Below are positions 16,843 through 24,316 of a stretch of DNA of 64,000 nt, one piece after another. Origin of the DNA: Chryseobacterium endalhagicum (lineage in GTDB: Bacteria; Bacteroidota; Bacteroidia; Flavobacteriales; Weeksellaceae). Each line of letters opens with the position of its first letter. The stretch's first letter is position 1. A program made the position numbers and the translations under genes. The notes beneath the pieces are model-generated. The model was given only the letters and a program-made list of their open reading frames with translations, had not been told where the DNA came from and ran no database searches. The stretch lies in NCBI RefSeq assembly GCF_016745235.1, contig NZ_JAELVM010000003.1:310001-374000 (forward strand). Reading direction: 5' to 3'.

Positions 16843-17805
16843 TTAAAATGCTACCGGTTTTAAGTTCAGTCCCAGGTTTTCTTCCCAGCCCATGGCTATA
16901 TTCATGTTCTGTACAGCCTGTCCGGAAGCTCCTTTCAGCAGATTGTCAATCGCTGAGTGAATAACGGCTACATTTCCACTCTGTTCTATATGAATCACAC
17001 AGCGATTCGTGTTGACAACCTGTTTCATGTCAATTGCACTTTCACTCACTTTTATAAAAGATTGATCTGCATAAAAATCTTTATACAACCGACTGATATC
17101 TGAAAAAATTAAATCCGTTTTTATTGTAGAACTTGTAAAAATTCCTCTTGCAAAATCTCCTCTCCATGGTACGAAATTCAAGCTTACCTCTTTTTTGTTG
17201 GCAGAAACCAATTGCTGCAAAACTTCTTCTACATGCTGGTGCGTCAGGGTTTTGTATGCTGAAATATTATCATTTCTCCATGTGAAATGAGTGGTAGACT
17301 GCAAAGACTGCCCCGCTCCTGTGGATCCCGTAATTCCGGTTGTATACACTTCACTCAGTAAGCCTCTTTCCGCCAATGGCAGCAAGGCCAATTGAATAGC
17401 CGTAGCAAAACATCCCGGATTGGCAATGCTTTTTGAACCCAGCAGATCTTTTTTATTGATCTCAGGAAGTCCATAGATAAAATTTCTGTTTCCAAAATAA
17501 TTCTCCAAACGGAAATCATTGCCCAGATCAATGACTATGGTATCATCATGAACAGGATTCTGAGTTAACCAATTCCGGCTTTCCTTATGAGGCAGACACA
17601 GAAAAAGAATATCCACTTCTTCCGGTGTAGCCGTTAAAACCTGCTCACAAACGGCCGTTAAATCCGGGTACAAATCTGAAATTTTTGTCCCCGAATTGGA
17701 ACGGCTATATAAAAAACTCAATGTCACATTGGGATGAAAAGCCAGCAGACGGACCAATTCGCTTCCGGTGTAGCCGTTGGCGCCTACAATTCCTACTTTT
17801 TTCAT
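16843..17805 (-). CDS. argC: N-acyl-gamma-glutamyl-phosphate reductase
   Basis: A 320-residue NAD(P)-dependent reductase: VGIVGANGYTGSELVRLL is the Rossmann glycine loop and NPGCFATAIQLALLPL holds the catalytic Cys; the His region is seen in LTHQHVEEVLQ. It reduces N-acylglutamyl phosphate to the semialdehyde. Sits between argD and argG in the same direction. Separated from argG by a 40-bp tandem repeat dimer. Confidence 0.95.
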   Translation of the reverse strand: MKKVGIVGANGYTGSELVRLLAFHPNVTLSFLYSRSNSGTKISDLYPDLTAVCEQVLTATPEEVDILFLCLPHKESRNWLTQNPVHDDTIVIDLGNDFRLENYFGNRNFIYGLPEINKKDLLGSKSIANPGCFATAIQLALLPLAERGLLSEVYTTGITGSTGAGQSLQSTTHFTWRNDNISAYKTLTHQHVEEVLQQLVSANKKEVSLNFVPWRGDFARGIFTSSTIKTDLIFSDISRLYKDFYADQSFIKVSESAIDMKQVVNTNRCVIHIEQSGNVAVIHSAIDNLLKGASGQAVQNMNIAMGWEENLGLNLKPVAF

Positions 17806-17833
17806 ATTTTTAATGATATGATGATGTTGATAA

Positions 17834-17925
17834 TTGATAGGATTTTATCCTATCCTTCGGTAAATTGTTTCTATTGATAGGACTGCATCCTATCCTGGGG
17901 TAAATCGTTCCGTTGGAACTCTTTA
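17834..17925. repeat. second 40-bp tandem dimer of the GATAGGAT-ATCCTATC family
   Basis: Units 17834-17873 and 17874-17913 parallel those at 14381-14460; the first has GATAGGATTTTATCCTATC and the second GATAGGACTGCATCCTATC. Followed by GTTCCGTTGGAAC. Lies in the argG-argC gap. Confidence 0.8.
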
Positions 17926-17929
17926 TTTT

Positions 17930-19123
17930 TTATTTTGAATTGATCTGGTGGTAGATGTTCAGAGAGTTGCTTACAATTTTTGTATATCCTTTTACATCGT
18001 CTCCTGTCCAGGCTCTGTTGGCTTCACCGTAGCTTCCAAATTTATCCGACATCAGATCGTGGGCAGATTCAATTCCGTTTAAAACAAACCTGTACGGATA
18101 AAGGGTTACAAATACCTTTCCGGTTACTGTTTTCTGGGAATCCTGTAAGAAAGATTCAATATTTCTCATCACAGGATCAAGGAAAAGAGCTTCATGAAGC
18201 CAGTTTCCATACCAGTCGGAAAGCTGGGACTTCATCATCTGCTGATATTTTGAAAGGGTATGTTTCTCCAGTAAATGGTGCGATTTGATAATCACTGAAG
18301 CAGCGGCAGCCTCAAATCCAACTCTTCCTTTAATCCCAACAATCGTATCTCCAACGTGGATATCACGGCCTATTCCATAAGCAGAAGCCAGTTCTTCAAT
18401 TTTTTGAATCGCATACACGGAATGTTCAAAGCTTTCGCCGTTTACAGCGATAATCTCTCCGTTTTTAAACTCAATTTCCAGTTCTGAAGGCTGATTTTCT
18501 TTAACCTGAGACGGAAAAGCCTCTTCAGGAAGAGAATTTCTTGATGTCAATGTTTCTTTTCCACCTACAGAAGTTCCCCAAAGTCCTTTGTTGACAGAAT
18601 ACTGGGCTTTATGGAATTCCATTTCATACCCATGGCTTTTCAGAAATTCAATTTCTTCCTCACGGGACAAGCTCATATCGCGGATAGGTGTGATAATTTC
18701 CACTTCCGGACACATCACCTGAAAAATCAAATCGAAACGGACCTGATCGTTACCAGCTCCCGTACTTCCATGGGCAATGGCATCAGCACCGGTCTCAATC
18801 GCGTATTTTGCAATTTCCTGCGCCTGAACTGTACGTTCTGCACTCACAGATAAAGGATAGGTATTATTTTTCAGCACATTTCCGAAAATCAGATACTTTA
18901 CACATGAATTGTAGTAATCTTCCTGAGCATCTACGCACCTGTACCCTTTTACTCCAAGATTAAAGGCTTTTTTCTCCAGTTCTTTTTCTTCTTCTTTTGA
19001 AAAACCTCCGGTATTTACGGTTACTGCATACACATCATATCCAAGTGTCTCGCTAAGATATTTGGCGCAGTAAGAGGTGTCCAAACCTCCGCTAAATGCT
19101 AAGATTACTTTCTTTTTCTCCAT
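17930..19123 (-). CDS. argG: argininosuccinate synthase
   Basis: A 397-residue ATP-pyrophosphatase enzyme. KVILAFSGGLDTSYCAKYL has the PP-loop SGGLDTS, and HGSTGAGNDQVRFD is the citrulline/aspartate-binding stretch. It joins citrulline and aspartate. I start at ATG 19121-19123 (MEKKKVILAF); MSTMEKK at 19132 is an alternative three residues longer. It overlaps the 3' end of the GNAT gene by about 30 bp, so the two are translationally coupled. Confidence 0.95.
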   Translation of the reverse strand: MEKKKVILAFSGGLDTSYCAKYLSETLGYDVYAVTVNTGGFSKEEEKELEKKAFNLGVKGYRCVDAQEDYYNSCVKYLIFGNVLKNNTYPLSVSAERTVQAQEIAKYAIETGADAIAHGSTGAGNDQVRFDLIFQVMCPEVEIITPIRDMSLSREEEIEFLKSHGYEMEFHKAQYSVNKGLWGTSVGGKETLTSRNSLPEEAFPSQVKENQPSELEIEFKNGEIIAVNGESFEHSVYAIQKIEELASAYGIGRDIHVGDTIVGIKGRVGFEAAAASVIIKSHHLLEKHTLSKYQQMMKSQLSDWYGNWLHEALFLDPVMRNIESFLQDSQKTVTGKVFVTLYPYRFVLNGIESAHDLMSDKFGSYGEANRAWTGDDVKGYTKIVSNSLNIYHQINSK

Positions 19124-19697
19124 TGTACTCATCAATTTCGGACTGCTGAATTTCAGTCCCGTTTACTTTATTATTATTTTCAGGAACGAAAAGCATGGCT
19201 GTACACAGACAGTTTTTACGTTCCTTTTTCATTAAAATTTCATAATTCACGCAGTTCTTACACCCGCTCCAAAACTCTTCATCCTGAGTAAGTTCTGAAT
19301 AAATTACCGGTTTATATCCAAGATCACTATTGATCTTCATCACCGCAAGTCCTGTGGTTAATCCAAATACTTTTGCATCCGGATATTTCTCTCTGGATAA
19401 CTGGAACACTTTATTCTTGATCAAAGTGGCTACGCCTCTGTTCCTGTAGTTTGGAGACACAATAAGTCCGGAATTGGCTACAAACTGACCATGCGACCAG
19501 GTCTCTATATAACAGAATCCCACCCATTCCCCGTTTTCAGTGGCTACCACAGCATTGCCTTCTGAAATCTTTTTCGTTAAATATTCGATGGAACGTTTTG
19601 CGATCCCCGTTCCTCTACGCTGTGCAGAATCATACATTTCCTGCTGTATTTCACCCACATATGTTAAATGTTCGCATGAGGAAATTTCTATTTCCAT
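19092..19697 (-). CDS. GNAT acyltransferase, candidate N-acylglutamate synthase
   Basis: A 201-residue GNAT-fold protein, first gene of the arginine operon. LIVSPNYRNRGVATLIKNKV holds the acyl-CoA-binding RxxG/A segment (R-N-R-G-V-A). No argA or argJ is visible in the cluster, and in Bacteroides a GNAT protein has been genetically linked to N-succinylglutamate formation, so this gene is the best candidate for the first step of the pathway. The C-terminal tail (about residues 157-201) has CKNC and KNCLC cysteine groups, unusual for a plain GNAT. It overlaps argG. Function is inferred from context. Confidence 0.75.
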   Translation of the reverse strand: MEIEISSCEHLTYVGEIQQEMYDSAQRRGTGIAKRSIEYLTKKISEGNAVVATENGEWVGFCYIETWSHGQFVANSGLIVSPNYRNRGVATLIKNKVFQLSREKYPDAKVFGLTTGLAVMKINSDLGYKPVIYSELTQDEEFWSGCKNCVNYEILMKKERKNCLCTAMLFVPENNNKVNGTEIQQSEIDEYNGEKESNLSI

Positions 19698-19718
19698 TTA
19701 TTTATCTGAATTTTTTGG

Positions 19719-19751
19719 CAAATTTAAAGCATAATAACTTTAAAAACCAAA
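19719..19751 (-). promoter_or_regulatory. promoter of the arginine operon
   Basis: On the minus strand TTTG (19748-19751) is separated by 21 bp from TAAATTTG (19719-19726), about 22 bp upstream of the GNAT start. The box overlaps GGCAAATTTAA (19717-19727), which recurs exactly at 19807-19817 near the divergent HTH gene. Confidence 0.6.
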
Positions 19752-19833
19752 TAAAAAAGATAAAATTTTTGTTTTAATAAAATAAACAGGTAATTTTATC
19801 TTTAACGGCAAATTTAATTTTGCTAAATTATTA

Positions 19834-19841
19834 TATATTTG
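19834..19841 (+). promoter_or_regulatory. -7 element of the lone zinc/HTH gene
   Basis: TATATTTG matches TAnnTTTG and lies 16 bp before the ATG at 19858. A TTTG at the expected -33 spacing is not seen. Confidence 0.45.
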
Positions 19842-19857
19842 CTAAAAAGATATAGTC

Positions 19858-20274
19858 ATGGAAAATAAGTGCCCAAAATGCAGCGGATCTGAGATTGTAA
19901 AAAGCGGTGTCATTAATGAAAAGCAGCGTTTTCTCTGCAAAGACTGCAAATATTATTTCACCGTAAAAAAAATGGGAAAACAGATCGATGATTATTACGT
20001 CACCAAAGCTCTCCAGCTCTATCTTGAAGGTTTAAGCTATCGCGAAATCGAACGGATTATCGGGGTTTCCCATGTAACGATCAGCTCCTGGATCAAGAAG
20101 TATAACATCACAAGACCACCCCACTCAGAGTTCCATCCGGTGTATAAAATTTTAAAACAGAATGAACTGACCGAGTATATTTCCAAAGAGGAAAACCTTA
20201 AAAATTCTGGGCTTATTATTACGCAGTTTGCGGATAAGTATATGCTGATTAAGTGGGAGAGGTTTAAGAAGTAG
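19858..20274 (+). CDS. lone IS1-type zinc-ribbon/HTH protein (no transposase catalytic domain)
   Basis: A 138-residue protein whose first 35 residues form a zinc ribbon (CPKC-x16-CKDC pattern, within NKCPKCSGSEIVKSG) like the InsA part of IS1/IS1595 transposases. An HTH follows (GLSYREIERIIGVSHVTISS, residues about 61-80). There is no DDE catalytic domain, no partner ORF and no terminal inverted repeats around it, so it looks like a domesticated DNA-binding protein instead of an active element. It faces the arginine operon across a 160-bp shared promoter region containing two identical 11-bp words. A local regulatory role is possible but unproven. Confidence 0.7.
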   Translation: MENKCPKCSGSEIVKSGVINEKQRFLCKDCKYYFTVKKMGKQIDDYYVTKALQLYLEGLSYREIERIIGVSHVTISSWIKKYNITRPPHSEFHPVYKILKQNELTEYISKEENLKNSGLIITQFADKYMLIKWERFKK

Positions 20275-20616
20275 AGAAGATTTAAGAATAAAGATGCAAG
20301 ACATCAGATTTCAGACATCAGACGTCAGACTGAAGACTTTGAGATTTGTGAAATGTCAATTGTGAATCTTGCTTTGCAAGTGAATGTATACCGAGCTGAT
20401 AAACTCTAACTCTAAACCAACAACAAGCAACTGACAACCAGCAACACACTTACTCTCCAATCTCGAAAACACGAACCCCGCAACAAACAACAAGCAACAA
20501 GCAACCATAAAAACTAAAAACTATACCATTACCACTAATATATATTAAATTTTCGTAAACAAATTATTAATTACAATTTGGCTTTCACAAAAAACAACGC
20601 CAAAAATTGATAATTT
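20275..20616. repeat. gene-free stretch of degenerate short-word repeats
   Basis: 342 bp. It starts with CAGACATCAG/CAGACGTCAG-like words, contains a GTGAATCTTGCTTTGCAAGT hairpin (20362-20381) that recurs at 39120 and 52318, and continues with ACAACAAGCAAC-type words. No ORF or RNA gene seen; the porin promoter must lie in the last 100 bp but no clear TAnnTTTG stands out. Confidence 0.55.
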
Positions 20617-21996
20617 ATGAAGAAATTACTTTCATTTATTGGATTAGCCCTAATAAGCAGTTCTTTATATTCACAGGGTTCTCCTGATTACGGAGGCGGA
20701 CTAAAATTAAACCTCAACCCTGAAGGAGATAAATTTGTCAGATTTATTTTATGGGACCAGTTCTGGCTCAGAAATACGGAAATGAATCCCGGAAGTATGG
20801 TCGCGAATGAAGCTACTGATAATTCCTGGAGTCTGGGAAACAGAAGATTACGCGCCTTAGCCTATGCACAGATTTCCAAAAGATACATGATTCTTCTTCA
20901 TTTTGGAATCAACAATCAGACTTTCATTAACGGCGGAGCTACAGGAACCACAGGAACAGGAGGTTACGGAAACGGCAAGAAAACCCAGCTCTTTTTCCAT
21001 GATGCATGGAATGAGTATGCAGTTATTTTACCTGGAGAAGCCGGAAAATTCAGTTTATCTTTAGGCGCAGGGCTTCATTATTATATGGGACTTTCCCGTA
21101 TGACGATGGCTTCTACCCTGAATTTCCTTACTGTAGACTCTCCTATTTTCTCATGGCCTTTAATTGACAACTCGGATCAGTTTGCAAGACAGCTAGGGAT
21201 GTTTGCTAAAGGAAAATATGGTAAGCTGGAATACCGTTTCAGTTTAAACAAGCCTTTTGCAACCGATCTGGTTCCGGTAAACGTTACTGATCCTGCCAGG
21301 GCTGCTGCTGTAGACAATAATGGAAACCCAAGCTTTTCAAAAGCCGGATATGTTGAGTACCAGTTTCTTGATGATGAGTCCAATACACTTCCTTTCAAAG
21401 TGGGTTCTTATCTGGGAACAAAGAAGGTTTTCAATGTAGGGGCAGGTTTTTATCATCAGGCAGACGGAACAAGAACTTCGGTGAATTCCAATATAGAAAA
21501 ACATGATATTACACTATTGGCGGTAGATGCTTTTGCAGATATTCCATTAGGGAATGCGAAAAATAAAATGGCGGTTTCTGCATACGCCGGATATTTTAAT
21601 TACAATTTCGGTCCTAATTATCTGAGAAACCTCGGAACGATGAACATTGCAGCATCGGATCCTAATTTTACAGGAAATAAAGCCATCGCAGGACCAGGAA
21701 ATTTACAGCCTATGATCGGAACCGGCAACGTGATCTATGCACAGGCCGGATTACTCCTTCCCAGCCAGGCAGAGAAACCGAAGATCAGGATACAGCCTTT
21801 TGCGGCATACACTCATAAAAATTTTGAAGCGCTTGACAAATCGTCATCCCAGTTCGATATAGGAGCTAACTGGTTTCTGGACGGTCATCACGCAAAGATC
21901 ACGACTCAGTATTCCACAAGACCGGTGTATACCAATCCTACGGAAAGCCCTTCTTCAAAAGGGGAATTTATTGTACAGTTCCAGATTTATCTATAA
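20617..21996 (+). CDS. outer-membrane porin
   Basis: A 459-residue protein with a Sec signal (MKKLLSFIGLALISSSLYSQ) and a long alternating aromatic beta pattern ending in FIVQFQIYL, an aromatic C-terminal strand typical of outer-membrane barrels. It resembles the porin family found beside short-carboxylate transporters in flavobacteria. Gly-rich loop GGATGTTGTGGYGNG near residue 107 is probably extracellular. Substrate is not shown by the sequence; its place upstream of an MHS permease and acyl-CoA synthetases suggests small carboxylates. Co-directional with the next seven genes. Confidence 0.8.
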   Translation: MKKLLSFIGLALISSSLYSQGSPDYGGGLKLNLNPEGDKFVRFILWDQFWLRNTEMNPGSMVANEATDNSWSLGNRRLRALAYAQISKRYMILLHFGINNQTFINGGATGTTGTGGYGNGKKTQLFFHDAWNEYAVILPGEAGKFSLSLGAGLHYYMGLSRMTMASTLNFLTVDSPIFSWPLIDNSDQFARQLGMFAKGKYGKLEYRFSLNKPFATDLVPVNVTDPARAAAVDNNGNPSFSKAGYVEYQFLDDESNTLPFKVGSYLGTKKVFNVGAGFYHQADGTRTSVNSNIEKHDITLLAVDAFADIPLGNAKNKMAVSAYAGYFNYNFGPNYLRNLGTMNIAASDPNFTGNKAIAGPGNLQPMIGTGNVIYAQAGLLLPSQAEKPKIRIQPFAAYTHKNFEALDKSSSQFDIGANWFLDGHHAKITTQYSTRPVYTNPTESPSSKGEFIVQFQIYL

Positions 21997-22170
21997 AATT
22001 TTAAACCATTAAGAAAAATGAAGACAGTAAGATAAGTTAAGCTCCATCGAAGATGGATAAAGCATTTTACTTAAAGCTTTAGCTGTAATCTTAATATTCT
22101 TAACCACTCAAAAAAAACTTAATGGTGAAAAAATAATTTCAAGCCAACAACTTCGGATGAATTTAATATC
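21997..22170. repeat. AT-rich inverted element (ACCATTAAG / CTTAATGGT)
   Basis: AAACCATTAAG at the left is answered by CTTAATGGT near 22125 on the right. One of four related elements in the window (10588, 27600, 31755). Confidence 0.5.
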
Positions 22171-22199
22171 TTAATCCATTAACATCAAAATCAATCAAC

Positions 22200-23780
22200 A
22201 TGAGCGAAAATCACCACGAAAACTACGAGAATATGACCGACCGGCAGAAAAACCGCACCATCTGGAGCGTGATCACTGCCTCATCTCTCGGTACTCTGAT
22301 AGAATGGTATGACTTTTATATTTTCGGAAGCTTAGCCATTGTTTTAGCGACCAAATTTTTTCCCGCAGATAATCCTACCGCAGCCTTTTTATCTACACTG
22401 GCTACTTTCGCCGCAGGATTTGTGGTAAGACCTTTCGGAGCCTTATTTTTCGGGAGACTGGGCGATATTATTGGAAGAAAATATACATTCCTTGTTACTT
22501 TGCTGATCATGGGATTCTCCACGTTCCTGATCGGATGTATTCCCGGATATGAAACCATTGGATTCATGGCGCCGGTTTTAGTTTTAATCTTAAGACTTTT
22601 ACAAGGTTTGGCATTGGGAGGAGAATACGGAGGTGCTGCAACCTATGTTGCAGAATACGCACAACCTCACAGAAGAGGATATTGGACTTCATGGATTCAA
22701 ACCACTGCAACCGCAGGACTTTTCATTTCACTAATCGTGATTTTAATTACTAAAAACACATTATCTGCAGCAGAATTTGATTCCTGGGGATGGAGGGTTC
22801 CGTTCTGGATTTCCATTTTAATGGTGGGTGTTTCGTATTTCATCAGAAAAAACATGAAAGAATCTCCGCTTTTTGCCAAGGCTAAAAGTGAAGGAAAAAC
22901 CTCTAAAAATCCTTTGAAAGAAAGTTTCGGAAATAAATTTAATTTCAAATTCGTCTTATTAGCACTATTCGGGGCTGCAATGGGTCAGGGTGTTATCTGG
23001 TATACCGGACAATTCTACGCTATGAGTTTCCTTCAGAAAGTAATGAATATAGATTCGATGCAGGTGGATTATCTAATGGCTACTGCCCTGTTAATGGGAA
23101 CCCCGTTCTTTGTTTTTTTCGGCTGGCTTTCAGATAAAATCGGACGAAAAGCAATTATGATGGCCGGTATGCTGGTTGCTATTTTAGCCTACAGACCTAT
23201 TTACGACAGCATGTACAAAAGTGTCAACATAGAAGCTAAAACCGTTGCCAATAATGGCATCAAGGAGACAAGAACCGCCGCCATTCACAAAGATATTGCA
23301 TCGGACAGCTTAATTACATTTCATAAAGAAACGACGTTTACAGACGGAACCTTTATTAAAAAGGACAGCATCGTACACTGGTCTGCAGCCGGCCCTGTCA
23401 TGAAAGACGGAAAAGCAGAAGAACCAAAAATTACAAAATCGATTACACTGAATAACGATACAAGATGGTACCTGGTGTTTCTGGTCTTCATTCAGGTGAT
23501 ATTTGTAACCATGGTTTACGGTCCTATTGCTGCTTTCCTTGTGGAAATGTTCCCGGTAAGAATCCGCTACACCTCAATGTCGCTGCCATATCATATCGGA
23601 AACGGGGTATTTGGGGGACTTCTTCCGGCGGTTGCCACTTATCTGGTGACTCAGGGAAAAGATGCAGGACATCCAACGTGGTATCTGGAAGGACTTTGGT
23701 ACCCGATCGGGGTTGCCACGGTCTGTTTAATCATCGGATTGTTTTATCTTAAAAATAAGAATAATAATATTCATGATTAG
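22200..23780 (+). CDS. MHS-type MFS permease (metabolite:H+ symporter)
   Basis: A 526-residue MFS transporter of the metabolite:H+ symporter class (ProP/ShiA-like). It has the opening GTLIEWYDFYIFG, motif A-like GRLGDIIGRK after TM2, RLLQGLALGGEYGGAATYVAEY and the C-half repeat GWLSDKIGRKA. Between TM8 and TM9 is an extra polar segment of about 85 residues (roughly 340-425), predicted to be periplasmic. The MHS class moves carboxylates or compatible solutes with protons. With the CoA ligases downstream, acetate or propionate import is the best guess. Confidence 0.85.
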   Translation: MSENHHENYENMTDRQKNRTIWSVITASSLGTLIEWYDFYIFGSLAIVLATKFFPADNPTAAFLSTLATFAAGFVVRPFGALFFGRLGDIIGRKYTFLVTLLIMGFSTFLIGCIPGYETIGFMAPVLVLILRLLQGLALGGEYGGAATYVAEYAQPHRRGYWTSWIQTTATAGLFISLIVILITKNTLSAAEFDSWGWRVPFWISILMVGVSYFIRKNMKESPLFAKAKSEGKTSKNPLKESFGNKFNFKFVLLALFGAAMGQGVIWYTGQFYAMSFLQKVMNIDSMQVDYLMATALLMGTPFFVFFGWLSDKIGRKAIMMAGMLVAILAYRPIYDSMYKSVNIEAKTVANNGIKETRTAAIHKDIASDSLITFHKETTFTDGTFIKKDSIVHWSAAGPVMKDGKAEEPKITKSITLNNDTRWYLVFLVFIQVIFVTMVYGPIAAFLVEMFPVRIRYTSMSLPYHIGNGVFGGLLPAVATYLVTQGKDAGHPTWYLEGLWYPIGVATVCLIIGLFYLKNKNNNIHD

Positions 23781-23823
23781 ACACAGAATCACTTAATTTT
23801 TTACTAATTTTAAAACTACTAAA

Positions 23824-24051
23824 ATGAACGGACTAAAAAAAATATTAGGCATACTCTGGATTGCAGTGGCACTGGTGGTGGGCTATTTCGGAACTACGGT
23901 TTTAGGAATTCCAAAGATCACTTCAGGCAAGCAGGAAGATCTGGTATTCGGGATCATCATCTTATTTGTGCTGATGCCGATTATCTCAGGCGGAATGGCC
24001 ATTTTCGGATACTATTCGCTGATAGGAGAATATTCGGACGATAAGATTTAA
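23824..24051 (+). CDS. small two-helix membrane protein
   Basis: A 75-residue protein with two membrane helices (about residues 5-28 and 40-64). I do not recognise a function; similar tiny proteins follow MHS permeases in flavobacteria as far as I recall. It starts 43 bp after the permease stop, so it is likely in the same transcript and may be an accessory subunit. The codon use and hydrophobicity are consistent with a real gene. Confidence 0.65.
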   Translation: MNGLKKILGILWIAVALVVGYFGTTVLGIPKITSGKQEDLVFGIIILFVLMPIISGGMAIFGYYSLIGEYSDDKI

Positions 24052-24068
24052 GTTTATAAACGATTAAT

Positions 24069-24103
24069 GATAATTGATGGGTGATAGTTACTCATCAATT
24101 ATC
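24069..24103 (+). repeat. hairpin GATAATTGATG...CATCAATTATC
   Basis: An 11-bp perfect inverted repeat (24069-24079, 24093-24103) just before a small membrane-protein gene. No T-run follows, so it is not a plain terminator. Confidence 0.6.
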
Positions 24104-24121
24104 TTTTATCAATCATCATTT

Positions 24122-24316
24122 ATGAAAAAAAGACACGAACAAAAACTGATTATCCTGAGCATCGGACTGATGATGGCTTTCAGCATCCCTATTTCACTGC
24201 TATTCAACAGTGAAAAAGATGTTTTCGGCTACCCGATGATCCTGATCTATCTGTTCGCCGTCTGGATGATCTCTATCATTATTTCTTTTGTAATCGTAAA
24301 AAAGTATGATGAGTAG
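24122..24316 (+). CDS. small two-helix membrane protein overlapping the sensor kinase
   Basis: A 64-residue protein starting MKKRHEQKLIILSIGLMM, with two predicted membrane helices and a basic N-terminus. Its 3' end overlaps the histidine-kinase gene by 11 bp, which implies coupled translation and argues that it is real. Start set at 24122; the longer in-frame extension would read through the upstream hairpin repeat. No known family recognised; it could be a kinase or symporter partner. Confidence 0.6.
   Translation: MKKRHEQKLIILSIGLMMAFSIPISLLFNSEKDVFGYPMILIYLFAVWMISIIISFVIVKKYDE

Noticed and set aside
19858..20274. Active insertion sequence
   Set aside because: No catalytic DDE domain, no partner ORF, and no terminal inverted repeats or target duplication around it.
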